Part shown: piece after piece, positions 34,901 through 46,900 of the stretch
How the letters are laid out: every line of letters begins with the position of its first letter
How positions within the stretch are numbered: the first letter of the stretch is position 1
Source of the DNA: Apus apus
Taxonomy: Eukaryota; Chordata; Aves; Apodiformes; Apodidae
DNA: 64,000 nt
Assembly (NCBI RefSeq): GCF_020740795.1
Contig: NC_067284.1
Location: 103,221,440-103,285,439, forward strand
Reading direction: 5' to 3'
The notes under the pieces: generated by a model
Seen by the model: only the letters and a program-made list of their open reading frames with translations
Database searches by the model: none
What the model was told of the DNA's origin: nothing
Translations under genes and position numbers: made by a program

Positions 34901-37900
34901 TCATCATTCTGAGTGATCTACCACTTGTTACTGACCTCTTTTCCAGATTATTTATGTAGATGTTGAACAACATAAGTATGTTTTATCCTTTTTAGCTGTT
35001 TCTTTTAATTTCCTTTTAATAAGTGTCTTCATTTACATATAGCTCCCCCTTTTCAGAAGTCAACATGATCATAGTGAGATTTTTTTTTTGCTCCCAGCAG
35101 GATGTTTAATTGACAACAACAAACCCTGTTGTAGTTTTGTTCTAGTTTGCATGCAGAGCAATGGATCCCCCTTGCCCTGTTCTTGATCATCTTGCCTTCT
35201 TATATGCCCTAGCTTTCTGCCTCCCTGTTGCTGTTTCAGGGTGGGAACTAATACTCTGGTTTTTAAATGTTTTTTCCTGTTTTGGCATAGTATTTCAATT
35301 TGCAGGGATTCTGGGATAATTTTTGCTAGTTTATTTGTTATTTGACTCTAAGCTTGCTTTATTTTATATTCAAATGATGTCTGTGTTTGTCTAAATACAG
35401 ACCATATCTTGGAGTGGGATCTTCTTTAAGCTTTGTGAAGGTGAGGCAGGATGGGTTTGTGCATGTACATGCACAGAAAAAGATCTGATCTAGGAACCTG
35501 CATCTCTGGAGGCCTTTTTCTTGCCTAGGTTTCTGCCCCGAGGCTGCCGCCCGCTCTTGTCTTCACACGTCCCCTTCAAACCTGTGCTGTTGGGAATAGA
35601 GCAATCGTACTGCAGTGAGGTTCCAGCTGGGTCCCAGGTACTCTGGAGTACCAGCCAGCCTTGCCTGCAATGCTGAGATAAATTGTCTTGGTTCCAGGTT
35701 TCATCTGAGCGTGACTCCTGCCATTAGCACCAAATCAGGTGTAGTTGCTGGCAGCAGCATCGAGCTGTGCAGAAACACCCTCCAAGACCTCAACTTTCCC
35801 AGCTATGCTTTCACTTTTCTGTGTGGCCTTTCAGACCATCTGAAAACTGCACATGCAAAAGCAGTCTCTTCTTAACATTCTGTAGGAACATAGAAACATG
35901 CACTCTGGACAGTCCTCCAGGTAGTTACTTTTTGACTGAATTCGTTGCTGCATGTTACCTGTTTTGCTTGAGCCTCCCAAAGACCTTCCTGCTACTGCAA
36001 CTGTGTGGCATTAAGCAGGAGGCCTTGGCATTACTTACCTGGATGCTGCTCCTCTAGAAAACTTGAAAAAAGTAATTCATGGAGACTTTGAGAGTTTTAC
36101 AATGGGTTTCACCCTGGAGATGTGGACGATGTGCTCCTGGGTTCATTGTTGGTTATGTATGGTGGTTATATGTGAGTAATTGTATTCTTTAAGAGTTCAG
36201 CTCTTGAAGCCCCCAGCAGCTGAAGATAACTCACACTGTGGGTACCAGGACCTGCTTTGTTATCTCTGCTTCTCCCCTTACAGTTTAGAAGCCATTACCC
36301 CTCATCCCATCACTCCCTGTCCTTGTCAAAAGTCCCTCCCCAGCTTTCTTGTAGCCCCTTCAGGCACTGGAAGGTGCTCTAAAGTCTCCCTGGAGCCTTC
36401 TCTTCTCCAAGCTGAACAACCCCAACTCTCTCAGCCTGTCTCCAGAGCAGAGCTGTTCCAGCCCTTGCACCACCTCCATGGCCTCCTCTGGACTCATCTT
36501 GCCCACCTTGGTGAGCCTGTGGGGCAGTTCCTCACACTCACCTTGCTGTGCTGTGCTCTTACAGTCATCCTTCCCTTGCTTGAGCAAAATTAATTATTTT
36601 CTGGGTGTTTGCATCTTTGGAAAATTCAATCCATTTCACTGCTTTGCAGGTCAGTTCTGTGCTTCAAAGAGCTTATCCCAACTTTTACCTTTCTGCTGGA
36701 AATGTCTCAAATGCTTGTTACAGGTGAGGGCAAGCAGGACTGTCTGCTGTAGGTCAGCTTAGGGAGCTGTTCAGCCCTGAGCACTTAATTTATTGTTGGC
36801 AGATTATTTTGAGGCTTTTAGTCACTCCTGCTGCCCAGGTGAACATGAGTGGTTTGGGGAATATTTTATCCTGCTGGATTCTGTTGCTTCTCTATAGAGC
36901 CACAATAAGAGGGTAACTCTGTTATCGGTAACACAGTAACTGCAGACGTGAAGGAAATCTTAATTCTGAGACAACACTGTAGTGGGTGAGGGCACCATGG
37001 AAAAAAGGCAGCAGGTGGCTGAGAAAGAAGTGGGGATGTCTTCTGCTTCGAGAACTTAGTGGCCTGTCCCAGGAGTCACTGCTACTCAGTTGCAGAGATA
37101 ACTGTTCTCCTCCCTGATTCTATGCCACAGGCTGGAGCAGGATGGGTTTGAGCCCCCTGATCCCAAGTGGAACTGGCAGGAAAGGTGAAACTTGATAAAG
37201 AGGTGTCTAAATCAGCTTTTATAATTAGTGGCACTTCAGTCCTGCTGTGATGCCCCCATCCTGGGCCCAAGTTTTCAGAAGGAGGATGCTTGAGATGTAA
37301 TGAAGACAAGACCTTGATAACATGTGGTGGCTGGGTGGATTTTGGCCTAAGTGTAACCAAGGCCCAGTGTTCCACGGTGGACTGAAAGGAGCCATTACCA
37401 CCCAGCAGGTTGCAAGGCTGGTTGCACTGGACAGAACAGCTCCTGGGCCACTGCAGAGCCCCTTCCACCCACGGGTCAGGACCTGGAGTCCTGCAGAGCT
37501 TCTCCATTGCCCTCTGACAGAGGCTTTGCTAGCGAGAAAAGCCTGGTGGGTTTCTTCCTGCAACAGGTCCAGAAGCACTGAGACGGGATATTTTAGTCCA
37601 TCTGTCTGCATGTAGGAGATAATTCCTTAAGCCAGTTCAGTGTCTGGCCACTGCGGCAGGAACGTGCTTTGTGGCACTGCCTCAGCTGAGAAACCCTCTG
37701 ATCTCCTTGGGGCTGCTGTGCCACCAGCTGGGGCTGTGCTGGGCCCAGAGCTGCTTCTTGCTCTCCAGAGGGACATGCACCCCTTATACCCAAGGGCTCA
37801 TTTTAGTGGATCAGCTTCCACAGCAGAGGACTCCGAAGGAGAATCTTGTTTTTCTAGATGTTTTGATTAAAACTCTGTTAAGTGAGCACCTTTGTGTCCT

Positions 37901-40900
37901 TTGAGCAAGGAAGACAGGGTCCACCATGACCAGCTCTGCTCACAGAGGGTGGCCTGAAGTTGAGCTGCAGCTGATGGAGAGAGAAGTCAAGGAGACTGAC
38001 AAACAGGTCCTGTGTGCAGCTTCATCAGTTTGCAGCAGCAGTGTCTCTTCTGACATCTGTGCTGGAGCTGCACAGGGAGCAGCAAAGGTCTCTTGTGTTC
38101 TGTGGCACCTACCAGTTCTCTCACTAGTGAACCTTTGGAGTAGCCACAGCTGGGCCTGTCGGAGATGCCCCGATCTCTGTTTGACGTGCCCCTGTTTCAG
38201 AGAAATGGCTGGTTTAACTGCCAGAGCTGTTTGTACTGGAGCTGGCTTCCTGCTCCTGTGGGGATAGAGCAAGACCTTCTCCTGTCACCTTGCTTTGCAG
38301 GGTCATGCCAGGCTCATGGAACATCTTCCCGCAAGTTGTGCTCCAGCTCCTGTCCTGCCTGCTCACAGGGACCTGCTGGGGCCAGGGCTGCCAAGATGCT
38401 GGGGGCTTCCTCCTATCAGGCTACTGGTGACTGTGAAGAACATCCCTTGTCCTGTGGCAGAGAGGTGGCAACAGTGGGTCATGTTTTCCACCTGGTGGTG
38501 ATCAGTTGTCCGCGCTGGTGCCAGTGGCCCCAACTGCACAGAGCTGCCACCTGCTCTGCAGATGCACTGGGCAGGGGACAGGCCCATCAGTCACTCTCTT
38601 CCCCCTTCCTGGTCCCAGCAGGTCACCGTGGCCACTGCTCTTCTACCAGGACAGTTGCCTCGTACCAGCCATGCAGGCTCCAACCCCCTCCCCCCACTCC
38701 CATGTGGCATTTGGGGGGGACCACTGCAGATGTCTGTGAGGAGCTGCAGGGCACAGCGTGGCTGGCGCATGGTACCCACCTGTGGCTCTGTCATACACAA
38801 TCGGTTTGGTTGGAAAAGACCTTGAAGATTATCAAGTCCAGCACTGCCAAGGCCACCACTAAACCATGTCCCTCAGCACCACATCTACATGGCTTTTCAA
38901 TCCCTCCGGGGCTGGTCACTCAGTGGATGATGCACTTGGTGTCCCAGAGTGTCACCAAGAGCTAAGAAGGAGATGTCAGCGTCGTTACTGCTCCAGACTG
39001 GGCAGACAGGAGTGATGGCAGGTTGGAACAGAAACTGGAGATGACAGCTGTGAAACCAGCTGTGATGGCTGATGGCTGTGTCAGCAGCCCACCAGGCCTG
39101 TTCCCTCTCTTGTAGTTCCTGATTTGGGGTGAGATTTTCCTGCAATTTCCTGATGTTTCTCCTGCCCCGGATCCCTGCAGCAAAGTGCCCCAGCTGCCTT
39201 TGGGTACAAGCAAGGATGTGTTTCTGCCAGTGTTCCTGTGAGTTCAGGGTACTAGATGGTAAAGAGGCTCAAGATAGTTGGTCAGCATTCAAGGACCACT
39301 TCTCCCAAGCTCAGGATCAGAGCATCCCAATGGGTAGGAAATCAAGTAAGGGAGCCAGGAGACCCACATGGTTAAACAAGGAACTGCTGGGCAAACTCAA
39401 GTGGAAAAAGATAATCTGTAATCTGTGTATCATGGAAGGAGGGGCTGGCCACTTGGGAGGAGTATAGGACTGTTGTCAGAGGATGTAGGGAGGCAATTAG
39501 GAAAGCTAAGGCCTCCTTGGAACTAAACCTTGCTAGTGAGGTCTAAGACAATAGAAAGGGCTTCTTGAAATACATCACAGACAGAACTAACACTAGAGGC
39601 AATATAGGCCCACTGCTGAATGAGGTGGGTGCCCTGGTGATGAAGGATATAAAGAAGGAAGAGGTACTGAATGCCTTCTTTGCCTCTGTCTTTACTGCTG
39701 CAGACTCTCCCCAGGAGCCCCAGATCCCTAAAGCCCCAGAAGAAGTCAGGATGAAGGAGGTGTTTGCTTTGGTAGATGAGGATTGGGTTAGGGATCAGTT
39801 AAGCAATCTGGACATCCTTAAATCGATGGGTCCAGATGGAATACACCTGTGGGTGCTGAGGGAGCTGGTGGAGGTCATTGCTAGGCCACTCTCAATCATC
39901 TTTTTGTAAGTTGTGGGCAGCAGGAGAGGTGCCTGAGGACTGGAGAATAGCAAATGTCACTCCAGTCTACAAGAAGGGCAAGAAGGAAGACCTGGGTAAC
40001 TATAGACCAGTCAGCCTCACCTCCATCCCTGGAAAAGTGATGGAACAACTTGTTCTTGGCATTATCTCTAGGCATATCAGGGATGAGGGGGTCATTAAGG
40101 GCAGTCAACACGGTTTTACCAAGGGGAAGTCATGTTTGACTAACCTTATAGCCTTTTATGAGGAAGTAACTAGGTGGATAGATAGATGGTAGGGCGGTAG
40201 ATCTGGTTTATCTTGATTTCAGTAAAGCATTTGACACTGTCTCCCACAGCATCCTTGTAGATAAACTGGGGAAGTGTGCTCTTGATGATCAGGTAGTGAG
40301 GTGGATCATGAACTGGTTGAAAAGAAGTAGTCAGAGAGTTGTGGTCAATGGGACAGAATCTAGTTGGAAGTCTATGACTAGTGGAGTGTAGGAGAAAGGG
40401 ACCTGGGAGTCCTTGTGGACAGGAGGACAACCATGAGCCAGCAATGTGCCCTTGTGGCCAAGAAGGCCAATGGCATCCTGGGGTGTATTAGAAAGGGTGT
40501 GGTTAGTAGGTCAAGGGATGTTCTCTTCCCCCTCTATTCTGCCTTGCTGAGGCCACATCTGGAATATTGTGTCCAGTTCTGGGCCCCTCAGTTCGAGAAG
40601 GACAGGAAACTACTTGAGAGGGTCCAGCACAGAGCCACAAAGATGATGAAGGGAGTGGAACATCTCCCTGTGAGGAAAGGCTGAGGGAGCTGGGTCTCTC
40701 TAGCTTGGAAAAGAGGAGACTGAGGGGTGACCTCATCAATGTTTACAAATATGTTAAGGGCAAGTGTCAGGACAATGGATGCTTTTTTCAGTGATGTCCA
40801 GTGATAGGACACGGGACAACGAGTGCACACTGGAACACAGGAAGCTCCATGTAAACATCAGAAAAAACTTCTTTACTGTGAGGGTGACAGAGCCCTGGGA

Positions 40901-43900
40901 CAGGCTGCCCAGAGAGGTTGTGGAGTCTCTTTCACTGGAGACATTCAAAACCTGCCTAGACAAGTTCCTGTGTGATGTGCTCTGGGTGACCCTGCTCTGG
41001 CAGGGGGGTTGGACTAGATGATCTTTCGAGGTCCCTTCCAGGCCCTAAGATTCTGTGATTCTGAGTTCTTCAGGGCTGCTGGTTTAAGGCTTGCTCACTC
41101 ACACACTGTACATACAGGGGCACACACAACATGCTCCTGGCCTGTTGTTCCAGGACCATCCCATTGAGTGTTGGGATCTGCTGGACAAATTTCTGCCATG
41201 GTCCACACTTTTTCCTGTCCCCTACCCCAGCTCCTCAAGCCGTCTGGAACACCAATGGCTGTCATCATGCACACTCTCTCCCTGTATAATTTGTCATATA
41301 AATTTAGGTTTATTTTGGCTCTTTGTTAAAGATGTTACAGCATCATCTGAAGCCAATCCTTCAGGACTGCACATGAACACACCTTCCATGTGATTCTTTG
41401 TTCAGTTCCATCCCCTGATGGGTAGTTGGCAGTTCTCTAGTCTGCAGGTGCTGTCTTGGAAGGTTCACTTCTGAAGCAAAATGCTGTCTTATATATACAT
41501 ACATGTATGTGTAAGTTATATACCTTATGCAATCTATTCCATAGTTTTATTAGGCAAAATTGTATTATCTTTAAGAGCAGTTGTTGAGGTGAATTGGCAA
41601 GATCTGCTTCCATAAGCCCATGTCACTGGACATGAATAGTCAGTGCTTTCATTTCATTTCCTGTCAGGGCTGGCAAGGCTTTTGGTTTTCTGCCACTTTT
41701 CTGTGATTGTCACATCACCTTGGTACTCCCTTTGAAGTTCTCACTAAAATGCTGGGGTCACTTCTGTTTCTCTCTTAGATCACTTTTTTCTTTGTGATTA
41801 TTTTTTTCCCCTCTCACTCTGTTTTTGAGAGCACAGTTAGAGCAGAGCTCAGTCCCTTTGTTGTCCAGAGCCACAGCTGTATTTTAACATCAGCTGTTTT
41901 GCAAGGTGTCTGTCCTCTGTCAGTAGCCCCTTGATTCTTTCTCTGTAGGCACATTTGAAAACTGTCTTGTCTTTTCCTGTCTTGTCCTGTCTTTTCTTGC
42001 CCTCCCTCTCTGCCCCCCTCTCTGCCCCTCTCTTTTCTTTATCCTCTCATCCCTCTTTTCACTCTCTTTCTCTTGTCTCACCACCCTTCTACCTCCCACT
42101 CAGTTCCCTCTGCCTCTCCCTTAGGTCTCTCCACCCTTCTTGTGCTTTCCCATGTCCTCAGTTTCTAGCTCTCAATTTTTCTTCCTCATGACCTGTGAGC
42201 CAGGCTCCTGTGCCCTGCCTTGTTCTTCACCTTTCCTTTGAAAATAGTTACTAAATCGGTCTCTTGCAACAGTTGCACTGTTCTCCCTGCCCCTCCCTTG
42301 CCAGGATGAACTACAGAAGTTCACAGCCCCTCACTGTTTAATCTTTCTCTCTTGTTAGCACCTTCATGATCACAAAAATGGTCTCGTGTGCTCTGTTATA
42401 TACTTGACAGTGTTAATTACTGAGGTGGTGGGGTGATTCCAGCTTCGAAAGCTCTTCCAGCTGCTGCAGGAGTGGGTGCTTGGTTGCTGCTGTTGACTGT
42501 GAACTTGAGTTACCCCCTGTGCTCCTGGAAACCAGGTGTCCTGGTCACTCTCCACTCAGGCCGTGCAGACACACACCTTCCCCTACGAGGGTGACTGCTC
42601 TCCTCAATAGGACTCTCATCTTCCTCAAAGGCTTGTCTCAAGGCTGCAGTGTCCTATTTTTGGTAGTCTGGAACACCCCCTAGAATACATGATGCTTTTT
42701 GTGCTGCTCATCAGGTGTCAGTAATGTTCTGACAAGGGACCAAAAGCTGCCCTTTTCCCCTGCTTGGTAATGAAACCTGTGCTTACATGTGAAAATAGAA
42801 CATCCTAGGTAGGATGGGCCCAAAAAGTTGGCCTAAGTGCCAAGTGGACCTAAGCTCCCTTCAGGAAGCTTATAGCATTGGTGGAACCTGAAGGGTACGA
42901 GCTCATGGAGGTTTGTGAGGGTCTTCGCAAACCCTGCTCTTCTGCTGACATGGATGTGAGCCAGATCACAGCAGTGACTGCTCAGTGTCTGAGTCAGTTC
43001 TGGGTTGTGCCCCAAGATTTGCCTCAGGGGTTCAGTTGCTCAAGAGTGAGCTTTGCTTCTGGGAGGACCAGCCTCTTTATGTGATTTCTGCTCTCTTTCA
43101 GGAGAAGAAGTTGCCCTGTACTGTGCCAAGTATCTTCCTGAGATAATTAAAGACCAGAAGGCCTACAAGGAAGGCAAACTGCAAAAGGTAAGAGTCTAGC
43201 TCTGCCCTGAAGCAAGTAAGCACAATGCAGAGGAAAGCCCTTGGTTACATACCCAGTTCTTATGTGCAGGGCTCTGGGTTTCCCTGGTGGAGCAAGGGGG
43301 TTGGATCAGTTGGACCCCAGAGGTCCCTGCCAGCCTCAGCTGTTCTGTGGACCCCTGTGGTGTGTGTTCTGGGAGAGACTTGGTTGCACATTGTGACACA
43401 CAGGCATCCTGTAAGTGGAAGTGGGCACACTCTCATGTCTGTGTTCATTCATAGGCCCTGGAAGATGCTTTCTTAGCCATAGATGCCAAGCTCACCACTG
43501 AGGAGGTGATTAAAGAGCTCTCTCAGATGGCTGGACGGCCTCAAGATGATGAAGATGAGAAGGAGAAAGTTGCTGATGAAGATGATGGTAAGTCAGCTAC
43601 CACTGAACAGACAAGGCTGCAGCTGCACACCAGGGGCTGGGAGAAGTTGGGCCAAGTCTCCTTCAGCAGGTTTTCTGTCCAAATTTCTCAGTTAAAGTTC
43701 ATCTGGAGTTGAACTGCAACCCCTTGCACTGTTTATTGCTTTGGGCTGGTGCCAGGGGAATTCTGATTGCTTGGTAACCTAATGCCATGAATAGCAAACG
43801 AGCCTGTCACAGTTTTCATGGGGTTCCCCTGTGGGATGCAGGGTTCTGAGCTGTGTGAGAAGCCTCTGAGCTGGGAGGTGGGCTGAGTGGTGAGGTGACA

Positions 43901-46900
43901 CAGTGTGCTGTCCAGAGCTGAGGTCTGCCAGGCTGGTGGCAGCACAGCTGCCAATGGCAGCAAAGCAGAGTCTGGTCTCTTCAGCAGTTCTGTTTCACAC
44001 AAAGCACAGGTGCTTTTCCACCAGCAAGTAGTTGCCAGGCTATGCAGCCAGCTAGAATTCCTGTTCTCCTTTTGGCTGAATATCTTGTGATCAGCCTTGA
44101 AGCAGATGTAAAGCAGTACTGTCACCTTGGGCACTGTGTGTTGGTCTGAAAATGTTGGATTTGTTGGCCTTCATTCACCAATTGACAGGGACAAAGTGGG
44201 TTTGTGTTTCGTTGGTTGGGTTTTTCTTATTTTTACCCTGTACTCTCAGGAGTATTTGGGATATGGGTATTTATTTTCCTTTTGGGATTAATTTGCAAGG
44301 AGAATCGTAGCCAAGGGAGATGTCAGTAGGGAAGGAGGTGGTCATTGTCTCAATGTTTAGGGAAAGTTACCACTTGGGAGACAATGCACTCAATGCCCAA
44401 GGCTGTCCTGACCCCTGGAAGTGTCTGGGTTGCAGCTGGCTGGGATCCATGTGGTGCTCATGGAGCAGCTGCTGTAACAAACCTTCTTGCTCCCCTTTGC
44501 AGTGTTATGATCAGATCTGCCCATGGAGGTGGGTCTGTCTGCTTCCCCCCCATGCTCACAGGACATGAGGCTCCCTGCCCCCTGCAGCCCATTCACACTC
44601 TGTGCTGCCCACAGGTCAGCCAGGTGCCACCAGCAGCCAGAGGCAGATCACAGGCTCTGGCTGGGGCTGGAGAACCTCCCCTGCCACTGGCATGTTTTTG
44701 GTCTGCAGCGCCAAAGGTCGCAGGGCAGTGGGGCCCACCAGTGTCTGTGCCCACTGGAGATCAGCCTGGGGAACCCAGCTGGATGGCAGCTTCCAGCTGA
44801 ACCCAGCCTGAGCTGCCTGGTGATGTGTCCTGCTTTCTGACCTTCTTTGTCCTCACCCCCCTCCCCCTTTCCATTTTTAGTGGATAATGAGGAAGCTGCT
44901 CTTCTGCATGAAGAAGCCACAATGACCATTGAGGAGCTTCTCACACGTTATGGACAAAACTGCACCAAGAACCTCAAAAACAAGTCTTTAGCTGCAGCTG
45001 GGGAGAACGCTGCAGAGGGGACAGGCAAGCAGCATGATGGGGAGTCAAATATGAATGGAGAGGCTGACCCAGGGGAGCTTACCGACCACAAGGAGAGGAA
45101 GAATGGGAAGCCAGATGAAGAAATCACGGGTATTTCCTCCACCTCAGACAAAGCCAGCGCTGGAGGCAACAGCCCTGCTCTGCAGAAGCCTGAACTAGGC
45201 AAAGGTGACGAGGCCGTCACCTCTTCTACTGGGGAGGCCGGGCCCTCCTGCTCCTCCACGGGAAAGCCCCAGCGCACAACCAAATCCAAATTTTTTGAGG
45301 ACAGTGAGGATGAGTCAGATGAGGTTGAGGAAGAGGAGGAAGACAGTGAGGTAGGAAACAGTGCTGGGACAGAGTGGCCTTCTGGCTGGGCAGAATGCTT
45401 TGCTTACCATGGTACTTGAGCTACGAGCCTCTGGCTCATCCTAGGTATGTCCTAGGAGTAGGTTTTCCAGGCGGATACTTTGAGACCATCTTATGGGAGT
45501 GTTGGGGATTGTTCAGATGACCTTGAAGGAAACACACCCTGATCTGTGCAGCAGCCATAGTCAGCAGCCCTCGGTCCTGCTGCAGGCACCATCCCTCCAT
45601 TCACAGTGGTAGCTGGAACTGGCTGCTCCAACTGTAGACACCAGGTGTGGGGAAAACATACCAGGTCATCTCACTCTTCTGGGGGGAACTTGTCACGTGT
45701 CCCCAAGATGGAGGGACCAGCTGTCTGGGGAGGGCACTGCTGGTGTCGTGTGTGACTCTGGTGGTATCTCTCATTTGATGTAGGAATGTAGTGAAGATGA
45801 GGATGGTTACAGTAGCGAAGAGGCAGAGAATGAAGATGATGAAGATGACACTGAAGAAGCAGAGGAGGATGAGGATGAAGAGGAGGAGATGTTGTTACCA
45901 GGCATGGAGGGGAAAGAGGAGGTGCACACCCTGTTCTTGTGTTCTGCAGCATAGTCTGGTGCCAAGGGTGCTGGGGGGGACCTCAGCAAGGAGTTTTTTC
46001 TGTTTGGATGGGGGTGAAATGCCCCTTATGTTCTCCTGAGGCTGAACACAGCTGCTGACAGCCTGACTGTATGGAAAATGCTAAGGGATGGGGCATGGAT
46101 CTGGGCAGCAGGTTGAGATGGGAAGCAGCTGACCCCACTGCTGGGTTTGCTGTGCTTAGATACTGCAGTGGGGTGGAAGGAAAGGGCAGGACTGCTCTGC
46201 TGACACTGCTGCTGCTGGGCAGAGCTTTGCTCTTAGCCAGGCCAAGCCTGTGGCTGCTCATCCCTTCTCAGTGCAGGCAGATGGGCCATGGAGCCTGAGG
46301 GTGTCTGCAACTTCCAAGGTGCCAACCTTCTGTCTTTGGAGAGATGTCCTGGCTTGCAGTGAGTCTTCTGCCAGAGCTGGACTGGGGCTGGGATCAGCAT
46401 GTTAGAGCTGAGGGTACAGCAGGACACACTGAACACTGGAGAACCCTGAACCCCTGATGCTTTGAGGGGCTGGAGGTGTTGCTCATGGCCTCTCACTGAA
46501 CACGCGCGCTGTGTTTCACACTTCCCGCAGGCTTTTCTCCTTTGTTCCATGTGTGCTTGTGGGAAGAAGGGGTGAGATGCAGCACCATGGGGGAGTGGGA
46601 CTCTGCTGGGCCTGTGCTGCCTGATGCTGGTTCCCTCATTGACCTGATGCAGGGCAAGAGAAAGGAGCCTCAACAAGCCTGTTTGTTCCCTGCAGCCTGG
46701 CTCTGACAGCGGGACAACCGCGGTCGTGGCGCTCATCCGGGGCAGGCAGCTGATCGTGGCCAACGCTGGCGACTCCCGCTGCGTGGTCTCTGAAGGGGGC
46801 AAAGCTGTTGACATGTCCTACGACCACAAGCCAGAGGATGAGGTGGAGCTGGCCAGGATAAAGAACGCTGGTGGCAAAGTCACCATGGATGGGAGAGTCA

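Larger units (their letters stand above)
33489..43101 (+). other. PPM1G: PPM1G intron 2 (9.6 kb)
   Basis: Donor GTAACT at 33489; acceptor ctctctttcag ending at 43101. It holds three CR1 pieces (36283-36505, 38798-38925, 39240-41065) and a CT-rich tract near 42 kb. Between 33489 and 36280, and between 36505 and 38798, I see nothing identifiable. Confidence 0.8.

Noticed and set aside
38165-38965. A 266-codon plus-strand frame in PPM1G intron 2
   Set aside because: It runs into a CR1 end at 38798 and its product is low-complexity without known motifs. It would also interrupt a normal intron.
45807-45989. Serine-rich minus-strand frame in PPM1G exon 6
   Set aside because: It is simply the complement of the GAA/GAG/GAT codons of the acidic tract.
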